Assembly: GCA_964655525.1 (NCBI GenBank)
Contig: CAZZNE010000001.1
Span: forward strand, 310,001-374,000
DNA: 64,000 bases
Reading direction: 5' to 3'
DNA from: DLAJ01 sp964655525
Lineage (GTDB): Bacteria; Bacillota; Clostridia; Lachnospirales; Lachnospiraceae
The notes below the pieces were generated by a model. The model saw only the letters and a list, made by a program, of their open reading frames with translations, had not been told where the DNA came from and searched no databases. A program made the translations under genes and the position numbers. Numbering within the stretch: position 1 is the first letter of the stretch; the number at the start of each line of letters is the position of its first letter. Below, piece after piece: positions 34,012 through 42,884 of this stretch.

Positions 34012-34827
34012 ATGGAAGAAACGATACGTGTGATATTGGAAACCTTGCGCAGTTATCGGGGGGAGAGCCTTTATCTTACCTATTATGCACTGGCGGTATG
34101 TTATCTTTTTATCAGGGAAAAAGAAAAACAGAAACGTTTGTTATTTTTATATGTTCCGCTCACGGTGTTTTTCCTGTTCGTGTTTCCCCCGACGGCGCAT
34201 CTGATCATACACACGATCATGGATAATGAGATTTTTTATCGGCAGCTTTGGCTTATGCCCTGCGCGGCGACGGTCTGCTATGCTCTCTGCCATGCGGCTG
34301 TGAATGCCAAATATGGAATTTTTAAGATATTTATATATGCGGCAGGAATCGCGGTTATGATCGCAGGGGGGAGCAATGCATTTCAGAACGGTAACTATAC
34401 ACTTGCGGAAAATCCGCAGCATCTCCCGCAGGCGGCGATCAACGTGTGCGATGAGATTCTGAACGATGACTTGGAGTACATGGTCGTCGCGGCGTTTCCG
34501 TTAAGCCTGATCGAATATACAAGGCAGTATACGGCGGAGATTGTATCTCCTTACGGAAGACCGGTCATCATTGATAAATGGCATGCGCATCATGAGCTGT
34601 ACGATGCGATCGAGGCGCCGATCCTGAATGCGGAGGAGCTTTCGACGCTGGCGCGCGCAGACGGGACGGCATGCATTGTAGTGTACAGCATCAAGCAGAT
34701 GGAAGGTAATATGGAAGATTATTACTTTTACCATGTCGCAACGGTAGATGGTTATGATATTTATATGGAGAAGTGGCTTGCTGAGCGGCATAATGGCTTT
34801 TCTATAGAGGAATCAAAAGGAGAATAA
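34012..34827 (+). CDS. Membrane protein of unknown function, possible second half of the preceding gene product
   Basis: The 271-residue protein has four or so N-terminal membrane segments and then about 150 residues of soluble, probably external sequence. No motif is recognised. Its start has a near-perfect ribosome binding site (AAAGGAGGGGG, six bases from the ATG) and lies 15 bases after the stop of the 32803-33996 gene. The topology suggests that the two together resemble one GT-C-like protein with a membrane core and an extracytoplasmic C-terminal domain. The next gene begins four bases after its stop, so it belongs to the same operon. Confidence 0.55.
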   Translation: MEETIRVILETLRSYRGESLYLTYYALAVCYLFIREKEKQKRLLFLYVPLTVFFLFVFPPTAHLIIHTIMDNEIFYRQLWLMPCAATVCYALCHAAVNAKYGIFKIFIYAAGIAVMIAGGSNAFQNGNYTLAENPQHLPQAAINVCDEILNDDLEYMVVAAFPLSLIEYTRQYTAEIVSPYGRPVIIDKWHAHHELYDAIEAPILNAEELSTLARADGTACIVVYSIKQMEGNMEDYYFYHVATVDGYDIYMEKWLAERHNGFSIEESKGE

Positions 34828-34830
34828 GAT

Positions 34831-35829
34831 ATGAAAGAGCTTGATACGGGGAAAACCTATTTAATCACGGGAGGAGCGGGTTTTATCGGTTATTTTTTAT
34901 CAAAGCGTCTTCTGGAGCAGGGTGCCCGTGTGATCGGTTTTGATAGTCTGACTGATTATTATGACGTGAGGCTGAAAGAGGAACGTCTGAAATATCTGAT
35001 GCAGCATGAGAAGTATACGTTTGTGAAGGGAAATCTTGCGGCGGAAAATGACGTAAGAGCGGTGTTTGAGGAATACCGCCCGGGAATTGTCGTCAATCTT
35101 GGCGCGCAGGCGGGCGTGCGACACAGCATCGATCATCCCGAATCCTATATTGAGTCGAATGTCATCGGGTTTTTCCGGATTCTGGAGGCGTGCCGCCATT
35201 ATCCCGTGCATCATCTCGTCTATGCGTCCTCAAGCTCTGTCTACGGTGGGAATGATAAAGTACCGTTTGAGACGACGGATCAGGTGGACCGCCCTGTCAG
35301 CCTGTATGCGGCGACGAAAAAATCAGACGAACTGATGGCGTATGCATACTGTAAGCTGTACGGTATCAAGGCGACGGGTCTTCGTTTCTTTACGGTTTAC
35401 GGACCGCTGGGACGTCCGGATATGGCTTATTTCAAATTTGCCAAAAAGATCATGGAGGGCGAACCGATCCAGATCTATAACAACGGCGATATGATGCGGG
35501 ACTTCACGTATATTGATGACATTGTCACGGGCGTTGTCAATATTCTATGTAATCCCCCTGCGGAGGATGAGCTGGGAGCCGCGTATAAAATATACAATAT
35601 CGGAAATCACAAGCCCGTTAAATTAATGGATTTCATTGAGACGCTGGAGCGCTGCCTTGGCAGGGAAGCGGTCAAAGAATATCTCCCGATGCAGCCGGGA
35701 GACGTGTACCAGACGTATGCGGATGTATCCGACCTGATGCGCGATTATGGCTTTCAGCCTGACACATCTATTGAAGACGGTCTGCGGGAATTCGTGGCAT
35801 GGTTTAAGGAATATTACCACTATGAATGA
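34831..35829 (+). CDS. NAD-dependent sugar epimerase, UDP-glucuronate 4-epimerase type
   Basis: The 332-residue extended SDR has the Rossmann motif ITGGAGFIGYFLSKRLL, the FDSLTDYYDVRLKEERL segment after the second strand, a serine-rich ASSSSVYGGN block, the catalytic tyrosine and lysine in YAATKKSDELMAYAY, and FFTVYGPLGRPDMAYFKF. The last two blocks, and the DYYDVRLK segment, are typical of UDP-glucuronate 4-epimerases. With Ugd (24130-25371) it would give UDP-galacturonic acid. UDP-glucose 4-epimerase is the main alternative. AAAAGGAG precedes the ATG, and a strong terminator follows 15 bases after its stop, ending the long operon that started upstream. Confidence 0.82.
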   Translation: MKELDTGKTYLITGGAGFIGYFLSKRLLEQGARVIGFDSLTDYYDVRLKEERLKYLMQHEKYTFVKGNLAAENDVRAVFEEYRPGIVVNLGAQAGVRHSIDHPESYIESNVIGFFRILEACRHYPVHHLVYASSSSVYGGNDKVPFETTDQVDRPVSLYAATKKSDELMAYAYCKLYGIKATGLRFFTVYGPLGRPDMAYFKFAKKIMEGEPIQIYNNGDMMRDFTYIDDIVTGVVNILCNPPAEDELGAAYKIYNIGNHKPVKLMDFIETLERCLGREAVKEYLPMQPGDVYQTYADVSDLMRDYGFQPDTSIEDGLREFVAWFKEYYHYE

Positions 35830-35844
35830 TACTTTGGATGATTT

Positions 35845-35892
35845 TGCAATAAAAAAAGGTTTGCGCATCAGCGCAAACCTTTTTTTATTGCA
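35845..35892. terminator. Strong bidirectional terminator
   Basis: A perfect 22-base stem (35845-35866 with 35871-35892) around the loop ATCA has a GC-rich top (GGTTTGCGC) and A7/T7 runs at the base. It ends the plus-strand operon after the epimerase and the minus-strand SGNH gene, whose stop codon it contains. Confidence 0.93.
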
Positions 35893-36907
35893 CATACTGC
35901 TTGTGTTTGTGTTCAACAAAGTCGATTACCTTATCGGCGATCATCTTGCGCACGGTATCCTTGACATGAACATCATCCGCCAGATATTCCTGCGCAGTTT
36001 CCACGTTGAGCGGGATGCCGAAATAATTATCAAGAAAAGAAACGCCGATCAATTCACACATGGCGCGCAGGGCGACAACGTAGCCCCCGAGATTTTCGTC
36101 CGTCTCACCGACGCGGCGGATATCTCCGGCACTTAATACACCGTTGCCCTCATCGTAGAAACAGAAAGTCGGCGCCATCACGATAAAGCGGATATGAGGG
36201 TACGCTTCATGAATGGCATCAATTCCCCTATAAAGTGCACCCGTCATGGCGGTGACCGCTTTGTCATCATTGCCATCAACCGTCTTATAACCGTTCAGAT
36301 AATCATAGGTTCCGTATCCGAGAAAGATCATATCGATCTGATTAAAGTCGATCATTTGAAGCTGTGTGATCGTCTGGTCAAAGGAAGGATCGTAAATGTC
36401 TGCCTCTGTCTTATAAGCCTCTAAAAGCGTAAAATCTCCGGATTTAATACAATAGGCAATGCGCACGAACGAAAACGCGTCCGTACAGTACTCTTCGTTA
36501 AACGTCTCATATCGGCATGCAAAGCTGGATCCGGGGAAACCACAGTTATACACGGTCGCTCCGGTAGCTGCAGCAGTCTGGGAAGAAATGCTGCTTTCCT
36601 GAGAACCATAGGTTAAAATATCATCGCCCAGAAACAAAATCTGTGTCTCTTTGTCCTCACGTCCTGCAAGCAGCTGGGAATCCATGACGCTGTAATAATC
36701 CATGGACTCTGACAGCAAAGCGTCGGGATCTTCGGGTCCGTCAAAGGAAAAGCGTGTCCCCTTGTTCCAGATCAAAATTTTTATCACACAAAATAGAAGG
36801 ACAAGAACGATCGCGGCAAGCGGAATTAAGATCAAAAGCCGCTGTCCGGAAAAAAAGCCGGTTCCTTCGTTTTCATAATCTTCATCAATCGGATGTCTCT
36901 GCCCCAT
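35885..36907 (-). CDS. SGNH-hydrolase-like membrane-anchored protein lacking the usual nucleophile
   Basis: The 340-residue protein has a short cytoplasmic start, one membrane segment near residues 27-48 and an extracytoplasmic SGNH-like domain. The block that normally reads G-D-S or G-x-S reads LFLGDDILTYGS, so the nucleophile serine appears replaced by aspartate. The C-terminal D-x-H (DDVHVKD near residue 318) is kept. AGAGGA lies eight bases before the ATG. Unlike the other SGNH proteins here it has no MBOAT neighbour and stands alone between two terminators. It may bind glycans without hydrolysing them, or use another residue. Confidence 0.65.
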   Translation of the reverse strand: MGQRHPIDEDYENEGTGFFSGQRLLILIPLAAIVLVLLFCVIKILIWNKGTRFSFDGPEDPDALLSESMDYYSVMDSQLLAGREDKETQILFLGDDILTYGSQESSISSQTAAATGATVYNCGFPGSSFACRYETFNEEYCTDAFSFVRIAYCIKSGDFTLLEAYKTEADIYDPSFDQTITQLQMIDFNQIDMIFLGYGTYDYLNGYKTVDGNDDKAVTAMTGALYRGIDAIHEAYPHIRFIVMAPTFCFYDEGNGVLSAGDIRRVGETDENLGGYVVALRAMCELIGVSFLDNYFGIPLNVETAQEYLADDVHVKDTVRKMIADKVIDFVEHKHKQYVQ

Positions 36908-37012
36908 AAGGATGTCCTCTCTTGTTTGGTGTTACTATTTTTCCCTATTCTATTATATTTTTTCAGGATTGTCCAATAAAAAGAATATAAAAGAGTCAAA
37001 TCTTGTTACGCA

Positions 37013-37053
37013 AAACAAAAAGACCGGCCGGTCGAAGGCTGGTCTTTTTGTTT
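37013..37053. terminator. Terminator downstream of the zinc-ribbon gene
   Basis: AAACAAAAAGACCGGC at 37013-37028 pairs with GCTGGTCTTTTTGTTT at 37038-37053 (one G-U pair) around a nine-base loop. It lies downstream of the minus-strand gene at 37122-37448 and upstream of the SGNH gene, so the two minus-strand genes are probably transcribed separately. The rest of the 214-base gap shows nothing clear. Confidence 0.8.
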
Positions 37054-37121
37054 GGAAAACGGCAGGCGGATGAATGGATTCATTCGATTCCTGTGCCGTA
37101 TGCCGCTGCACGAAAACAGGT

Positions 37122-37448
37122 TCAGGGCGTCGAAGCGCCACGCGGCGCAGAAGCATCCGCTATATAGAAGGTAACGGCGTCCGACTGGGCAGTTCTGTTG
37201 GCTTCCTGAAGCTTCTTATACCATTTGCTGTATTTATACATGCGATAATGTGCGGAAAGCTGTTCAAGCACCGTTTCGTTCTGACAGTCGCGTCGAAACA
37301 GTTCGCGTTCCTCTCGGTCCATACTCACATATTCCATATAGGGTATCCGAAGTTCAGTCAAAGGCTGTTCACATTTCGGACAATACATCTTATGTCCGTT
37401 TAACATATGGATTCTGGAACAGCGCTTACAGTAATGTACATACATCAT
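37122..37448 (-). CDS. Small zinc-ribbon protein of unknown function
   Basis: The 108-residue protein begins MMYVHYCKRCSRIHMLNGHK and has two C-x2-C knuckles (C7/C10 and C23/C26), so its N-terminus is a zinc ribbon. The middle is charged and helical, with a YRMYKYSKWYKKLQ stretch rich in tyrosine and lysine. The last 20 residues look unordered. AGGAAAGAGG precedes the ATG. The gene is flanked by a terminator on one side and the divergent GH25 gene on the other. It does not resemble a glycan enzyme and may be a house-keeping or regulatory protein that marks a break in the locus. Confidence 0.6.
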   Translation of the reverse strand: MMYVHYCKRCSRIHMLNGHKMYCPKCEQPLTELRIPYMEYVSMDREERELFRRDCQNETVLEQLSAHYRMYKYSKWYKKLQEANRTAQSDAVTFYIADASAPRGASTP

Positions 37449-37619
37449 AACGATAGCCTCTTTCCTGCAAAGACAAAAAATGTAAAAGTGGTACTACAAT
37501 TGTGCCTGTTCCTGCGATAAATGTCAAGGGGTACGCGATAAATAACGGAAAAATTTGTCACAAACAATTTGAATTTGCGCGCGTCTAATAAACAGACGGA
37601 TAAAAAAAGGCATCTTTGG

Positions 37620-37648
37620 TTGCTTAAAGAAACGGATAATGGTAAAAT
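37620..37648 (+). promoter_or_regulatory. Promoter of the large GH25 surface protein gene
   Basis: TTGCTT at 37620-37625, a 17-base spacer and an extended TGgTAAAAT ending at 37648 form a good sigma-A type promoter. Transcription would begin near 37655, about 50 bases before the chosen start codon at 37704. The upstream part of the 255-base gap (37449-37619) is AT-rich with no other clear element. Confidence 0.6.
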
Positions 37649-37703
37649 GTACAGGAAGTCATTGCAAATGCAATTGCCTTGACGTACGGAAATGAGGTTA
37701 TTT

Positions 37704-40700
37704 ATGGATCAGAAACAGCAGCAGTCACGGCTGGTACAAATGCCGTACATAAATGATGAGGAAGAAGAATTATTCGATCCTCTCAATCTGTTAGGAGAAG
37801 CGCCTTCACCGGCAGAAGGGGCCACGAAAACTATGGGGGCTGCAGGGGTGGAGGCGGCCGTGGAAACCGCGGGAACCGCAGGGACAGCAGCGCGGGATAA
37901 GAAAACCGATACCCCCGCTCCTGTCATGCGAAAGAAAAACGCAGAATACGCGAATGCACCGACCAAGGAAGTGACCTACGAAACGGACGAGCTTCCCGTG
38001 CTGAAACAAGATGATGCAGGGATTTCGGAGAAACCGGTGACGGTGAGACGCCCTTCAAGAGAAGGGGACGCCGCTCATGCAGGAACGCAGCCGCAGAGAA
38101 AAGCATCCGCGGACGGCCGGAGCGTATCGGGAAGCGGAGCGGCGCAGAGAAAAGCATCCGCGGACGGCCGGAGCGTATCGGGAAGCGGAGCGGCGCAGAG
38201 GAAAGCATCCGCGGACGGCCGGAGCGCATCGGGAAGCGGAGCGGCGCAGAGGAAAGCATCCGCGGACGGCCGGAGCGTATCGGGAAGCGGAGCGGCGCAG
38301 AGGAAAGCATCCGCGGACGGCCGGAGCGCATCGGGAAGCGGAGCGGCGCAGAGGAAAGCATCCGCGGATGGCCGGAGCGTATCGGGAAGCAGTACCAAGA
38401 GAAAACAGTCCGTCCATGAGCGGGATGCTGTGGAATATAGCGATGAAACAGAACGGAGCGCCGTCAGGAAAAAGAAAAAAAGCGAAGCCTCATTCGGAGA
38501 ACGCATGAGAGCCTTTTTTGAGGAAAAATTTGCCTCGTTCACCAAGATGGACTGGCTCGTATGCGGAACGGGTGTCGTTATCCTGCTTGCTATCATTGTT
38601 TTAGTGAGCGTATATTTTGTGCGTATGTCGGATGATGGCGAGAGCACGACGACGATGGAGGATGTCGGACATACGCTGGCGGATCTGGGGTTCGTCGGTG
38701 AGAGCGGACTTCTGGCAATCTCGGACGCGCAGCAGGCAAAGCAGCCGGTTATTACGCCGGAGGCGGATGGCAATGCGGACGATGTGCCTGGGGAACAGGA
38801 TGATCCGGAGGCGGTCATCTCGGTGCGTGTGAGCCTGACTTCAGTGGAAAAGGATCTGAAAGTGAAATTTACAAACAGTGCGACGGGGAAGTTGATCAAC
38901 AACGCGGCGTTCCGTGTCACACTCACGCCGTCCTCCGGCTCGGACATTGTCTACGAGGACGACGATATGGATGGCATCATCTATCATAACGCTATGACGC
39001 CCGGCACTTACGGTGTGAGGGTGGAAGCGCCGGAGCGGTATGAGATCGTGGAATGTGCCTCCAGCGTTCAGGTGCGCGATAAGATCGTTTATGAAAAGAT
39101 CGAGGTCGCGGATGAGATCAAGTCGGAATCGGAAGTCAATGTTGCGCTGGAAGATACCCAGATGAACGCTGTCATTGAGCAGGAAACCATAACGGGAACA
39201 CTCACCGACACGGTAGAGTGGGTGGAATCCACCAAAACGACGATCAATAATGATGCGGGATATTCAGAGATCCCGAAATCGGCGATCACGGATCCGGCGC
39301 TCGTTGCAGGCAGGACGTTTTATGCGTTGGCCGCACAGGGAAGCGAGGGCGGCGGAAATGAAGGCGGTGATACGTCGGAATCGACAGAGGCGCCGGAACC
39401 GACAAATACACCGGAACCGACGGATACGCCGAGTCCCACACCGACACAGACGCCGACACCGAGTCCAAGTCCGACGGATACGCCGACACCGAGTCCCACA
39501 CCGACGCAGACGCCGACTGTATCGGGCGTGACCGTAAAGGGAGCGCCGTCATCGGAGATGGCGATCGGAGATAAGGCAAATCTGACGGCGGAAGTGAGCA
39601 TGAGTCAGGGAAGCACGGCAGACTGCACGTTTGAATGGAAAAGCAGCGATACGAATGTGGTGAGCGTAAGCGGAAACGGAGCAAGCGCCGAGATCACGGC
39701 GAAGGCAGCGGGAAGCGCCAAGATCACCGTGACGGTAACGACAGCGGCAGGCGAAAAGACGGCGGAGTGTTCGATCACCGTGAAAGCGACGGCCGTTACG
39801 GCAAAGACGATCACGCTGGATAAGACAACGCTTGCAATGCAGCTTGGCACGGAACAGACATTGACCGCTACGCTGGAGATGACGGACGGAACTAAGTATA
39901 CGGATAAGAATCACCTGACATGGAGCAGCTCGAATGAGAATGTTGTCAAGGTGGATGACAGCGGAAAATTGACGCCGGTGGGAGCCGGAACCGCTAAAAT
40001 TACCGTAACGAGTAAGGATAAGGATTCAAAGGGCAATCTTCTGACAGTAACCTGCGACGTGACGGTGAGTACGACACTGTCCGTGAAGCTGGATAAGGAT
40101 AAGGTAGATGCATATGTCGGCACGAAGCTGACGCTTGTCGCGACCGTTGTGAAAGACGGGACAACGACAACGAGTGCAAAACAGGGAGTTGTTACATGGT
40201 CAAGTTCAGATAAATCCATTGCGACGGTCGATGAAAAAACCGGAGAGATCACGCCGATTAAAGAGGGAACGGTCACAATTTCCGCGACGACAGTGGACAA
40301 AGACGCAAACGGCTATCATCTGACGGTGAGCTGTACCGTGACCGTGAAAAAGGGAGAGCTCACCATAAAAATGGATAAGGATAAGGCGGAACTCGCCGTC
40401 GGCGCAAAGCTGACGCTCGTCGCAACGGTTGTAAAGAACGGAACAACAGCGACAAGCGCCGTGGAAAACTGGGTCACATGGTCAAGCTCGGATTCCAATA
40501 TCGCGACTGTCAATGAGAGAACGGGTGAAGTAACGGGCGTGAAGGCGGGAACGGTCACGATCACTGCAACGACGGTCGATAAGGATGCAAACGGGAACCG
40601 CCTGTCGGTAACATGTACGATCACGGTCAAAGGTACCGGGGCTACAGATACGACAACAAAGCTGAAAGACGCAAACGGCAATCAGGTCTATATCAAAAAT

Positions 40701-41510
40701 GCATCGGGCGGCTATGTGGAGGCGACCGTATCCGACTATTATTCAGCGGATAAATTTTACATCAAGTCGCCGACACAGTATAAATATACCGGCTGGCAGA
40801 CGATCGACAACGCGACGTATTATTTTGATAAAAACGGTAATTATGTAACTGGTAAGCAGGTCATTCAGGGCGTGGAATATACGTTTGCAAACAACGGCGT
40901 GCTTTCCATGGGCAACGGTACGTTCGGTATCGACGTCTCAAAGTGGAACGGCAATATTGACTGGAACGCAGTCAAAAATTCCGGTGTGTCCTATGTCATT
41001 ATCCGCTGTGGTTTCCGAGGGTCTACGCAGGGCGCGTTGATCGAGGACGCCATGTTCCGCAGGAATATCGAGGGCGCGCAGGCGGCCGGCATTCAGGTCG
41101 GCGTATATTTCTATACGCAGGCAGTCAACGAGGTTGAGGCGGTGGAGGAAGCCTCCATGGTTTTGGCACTTGTGCAAAAGTACAGAATATCGTATCCTAT
41201 CTTTATAGATACAGAAGCGAGCGGCGGCAGGGCTGACAGGATCAGCAGGGAAACAAGAACGGCTGTCTGCAGGGCATTCTGTGAGACCATCAGGAACGCC
41301 GGATATACGCCGGGTATTTACGCTTCCAAGAGCTGGTTTAACGATAAGCTGAATACATCGAGCTTAAGCTCTTATAAAATCTGGCTTGCCCAATATGCAA
41401 CGAAGCCGACGTATACGGGCAGATATGATCTGTGGCAGTATTCGGATAAAGGCACGATCAACGGCATAAACGGCAAGGTGGATGTGAATTACAGCTATCT
41501 TGGTTACTAG
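37704..41510 (+). CDS. Large GH25 muramidase-like wall protein with Big2 and choline-binding-type repeat
   Basis: The 1268-residue protein is laid out as follows: cytoplasmic N-terminus with six 17-residue repeats (about 130-230), basic stretch, one membrane segment (about 283-307), an unnamed beta domain (about 372-465), a Pro/Thr-rich wall-spanning linker (about 558-607), four Big2 Ig-like domains (about 607-976), one choline/glucan-binding-type repeat (GWQTIDNATYYFDKNG near 1032), and a C-terminal GH25 domain (about 1072-1268). GH25 enzymes cut the muramic acid to GlcNAc bond; the aspartate in FGIDVSKWNG and the D-T-E in IFIDTEAS are present. GAGG six bases upstream favours the ATG at 37704 over 37692. 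It may remodel wall or anchor near the exported glycan. It shares the beta domain and GH25 with 43744-45240. Confidence 0.88.
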   Translation: MDQKQQQSRLVQMPYINDEEEELFDPLNLLGEAPSPAEGATKTMGAAGVEAAVETAGTAGTAARDKKTDTPAPVMRKKNAEYANAPTKEVTYETDELPVLKQDDAGISEKPVTVRRPSREGDAAHAGTQPQRKASADGRSVSGSGAAQRKASADGRSVSGSGAAQRKASADGRSASGSGAAQRKASADGRSVSGSGAAQRKASADGRSASGSGAAQRKASADGRSVSGSSTKRKQSVHERDAVEYSDETERSAVRKKKKSEASFGERMRAFFEEKFASFTKMDWLVCGTGVVILLAIIVLVSVYFVRMSDDGESTTTMEDVGHTLADLGFVGESGLLAISDAQQAKQPVITPEADGNADDVPGEQDDPEAVISVRVSLTSVEKDLKVKFTNSATGKLINNAAFRVTLTPSSGSDIVYEDDDMDGIIYHNAMTPGTYGVRVEAPERYEIVECASSVQVRDKIVYEKIEVADEIKSESEVNVALEDTQMNAVIEQETITGTLTDTVEWVESTKTTINNDAGYSEIPKSAITDPALVAGRTFYALAAQGSEGGGNEGGDTSESTEAPEPTNTPEPTDTPSPTPTQTPTPSPSPTDTPTPSPTPTQTPTVSGVTVKGAPSSEMAIGDKANLTAEVSMSQGSTADCTFEWKSSDTNVVSVSGNGASAEITAKAAGSAKITVTVTTAAGEKTAECSITVKATAVTAKTITLDKTTLAMQLGTEQTLTATLEMTDGTKYTDKNHLTWSSSNENVVKVDDSGKLTPVGAGTAKITVTSKDKDSKGNLLTVTCDVTVSTTLSVKLDKDKVDAYVGTKLTLVATVVKDGTTTTSAKQGVVTWSSSDKSIATVDEKTGEITPIKEGTVTISATTVDKDANGYHLTVSCTVTVKKGELTIKMDKDKAELAVGAKLTLVATVVKNGTTATSAVENWVTWSSSDSNIATVNERTGEVTGVKAGTVTITATTVDKDANGNRLSVTCTITVKGTGATDTTTKLKDANGNQVYIKNASGGYVEATVSDYYSADKFYIKSPTQYKYTGWQTIDNATYYFDKNGNYVTGKQVIQGVEYTFANNGVLSMGNGTFGIDVSKWNGNIDWNAVKNSGVSYVIIRCGFRGSTQGALIEDAMFRRNIEGAQAAGIQVGVYFYTQAVNEVEAVEEASMVLALVQKYRISYPIFIDTEASGGRADRISRETRTAVCRAFCETIRNAGYTPGIYASKSWFNDKLNTSSLSSYKIWLAQYATKPTYTGRYDLWQYSDKGTINGINGKVDVNYSYLGY
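38092..38394 (+). repeat. Six copies of a 51-base in-frame tandem repeat
   Basis: Six nearly identical 51-base units start at 38092, 38143, 38194, 38245, 38296 and 38347. Each codes for 17 residues of the form AQRKASADGRSVSGSGA. Units differ mainly by a Val/Ala change (V, V, A, V, A, V) and a few silent bases, so the array expanded recently. The unit length is a multiple of three, so copy changes keep the frame. It lies in the part of the GH25 protein predicted to be cytoplasmic. Confidence 0.95.
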
Positions 41511-41529
41511 GATCGGGATGCGGAAACAT

Positions 41530-41560
41530 ATGGAAGCGCTGATTTAATCAGCGCTTCCAT
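41530..41560. terminator. Palindromic hairpin after the large GH25 gene
   Basis: ATGGAAGCGCTGA at 41530-41542 pairs perfectly with TCAGCGCTTCCAT at 41548-41560. It begins 20 bases after the GH25 stop codon. No T-run follows, so it is either a weak terminator or an RNA-stabilising hairpin between this gene and rfbB. Confidence 0.5.
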
Positions 41561-41645
41561 AGGAAAGCTTGGGAAAGCCGTGAATATAGATGTCGGCAAT
41601 TTCAAATAGGAAACCGGAGGGACGACCGGAGAAAGGGAATTGAAA

Positions 41646-42731
41646 ATGAGGACGTATCTTGTGACGGGGGGCGCGGGCTTTATTGGCTCGAATTACATTC
41701 ATTACATGTTTCGGAAATATGGGGACGAGATCCGTATCATGAATGTGGATGCGCTGACCTATGCGGGAAATCTGGAAAACTTAAAGGATGTGGAGGGACG
41801 TGAGAATTACACCTTCATCAAGGCGGATATTTGTGATAAGGACGCGATCGCTGAGATTTTTGCAAACAACGAGATCGACCGTGTCGTCAATTTTGCCGCT
41901 GAGAGCCATGTTGACAGAAGCATCAAGAATCCCGAGGTGTTCGTGAGAACGAACGTGTTGGGGACAGCGGTGATGTTAAACTGCGCAAAGGCAGCGTGGG
42001 AGCTGCCGGACGGCAGCTTTAAAGAGGACAAACGTTTCCTGCATGTGTCCACGGACGAGGTGTATGGTTCCCTGCCGGACGATGAAAATGCGTTTTTCTA
42101 TGAGACAACGCCGTATTCGCCGCACAGCCCGTATTCGGCAAGCAAAGCAAGCTCTGATATGCTTGTGAAGGCATATATGGACACCTATCGGTTCCCTGCC
42201 AATATCACGAACTGCTCGAATAATTACGGACCGTACCAGTTTCCCGAAAAGCTGATACCGCTCATGATCAATAATGCGCTGCACGGAAAGAAGCTCCCCG
42301 TATACGGCGACGGCAAAAATGTCCGCGACTGGCTTTATGTGGAGGATCACGCAAAGGCGATCGATATGGTCCAGGAGAAAGGAAGGCTGTTTGAGACCTA
42401 CAATATCGGCGGGCATAATGAGAAGCGGAATATTGAGATCATTCATACGATTTTAGAGTGTCTTCAGGAAATGCTTCCCGATACCGATCCGCGAAAAGCG
42501 CATATCAATGAGAGCCTGATCACTTATGTGGAGGATCGGAAAGGGCATGACAGACGTTATGCGATCGCGCCGGATAAGATCAAAGAGGAGGTCGGCTGGT
42601 ATCCGGAAACGATGTTCAAGGATGGTATTAAGCTGACGATCAAGTGGTATTTTGACCACATGGACTGGATGGAGCATGTGACAAGCGGCGATTATCAAAC
42701 GTATTACGCCGACATGTATTCCGGGAAATAA
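41646..42731 (+). CDS. rfbB: dTDP-glucose 4,6-dehydratase
   Basis: The 361-residue extended SDR makes dTDP-4-keto-6-deoxyglucose. The motifs are VTGGAGFIGSNYIHYMF at the N-terminus, FAAESHVDRSI near residue 83, HVSTDEVYGSLPDD near residue 133 with the catalytic aspartate and glutamate, and the Tyr/Lys pair in YSASKASSD. The frame opens at a TTG two codons earlier, but the ATG at 41646 has GAAAGGG at good spacing. It is followed by rfbA 154 bases downstream and rfbC further on at 46680, interrupted by a GH25 gene and a membrane protein, so the rhamnose set is split. Confidence 0.95.
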   Translation: MRTYLVTGGAGFIGSNYIHYMFRKYGDEIRIMNVDALTYAGNLENLKDVEGRENYTFIKADICDKDAIAEIFANNEIDRVVNFAAESHVDRSIKNPEVFVRTNVLGTAVMLNCAKAAWELPDGSFKEDKRFLHVSTDEVYGSLPDDENAFFYETTPYSPHSPYSASKASSDMLVKAYMDTYRFPANITNCSNNYGPYQFPEKLIPLMINNALHGKKLPVYGDGKNVRDWLYVEDHAKAIDMVQEKGRLFETYNIGGHNEKRNIEIIHTILECLQEMLPDTDPRKAHINESLITYVEDRKGHDRRYAIAPDKIKEEVGWYPETMFKDGIKLTIKWYFDHMDWMEHVTSGDYQTYYADMYSGK

Positions 42732-42740
42732 CGATACAAA

Positions 42741-42770
42741 AATGGGAACGGCAGGAGCGTCGTTCCCATT
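42741..42770. terminator. Hairpin between rfbB and rfbA
   Basis: AATGGGAACG at 42741-42750 pairs with CGTTCCCATT at 42761-42770 around a ten-base loop. It starts ten bases after the rfbB stop. No T-run follows directly, so partial termination or RNA stabilisation is as likely as a full stop. The rest of the gap to rfbA shows no clear promoter. Confidence 0.5.
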
Positions 42771-42884
42771 CGGTGTGTTTTATCCATGTAGATTTTCGGG
42801 GGCATAGAATCGGAATAAAGGAAGAATACGGGGATAAAACAGATATTTAGTAAAGTGAAACAGAGAAAGGAGAACGGGAATACG

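Noticed and set aside
38092..38394. CRISPR array
   Set aside because: The units are contiguous 51-base tandem repeats with no spacers, and code in frame. No cas gene is in the window.
38075..38947. Long open frames on the minus strand and in another plus-strand frame across the 51-base repeats
   Set aside because: They exist because the repeat unit is a multiple of three and lacks stops in several frames. They have no ribosome binding site and only repeat the array. The plus-strand frame with membrane, Big2 and GH25 domains is the real gene.
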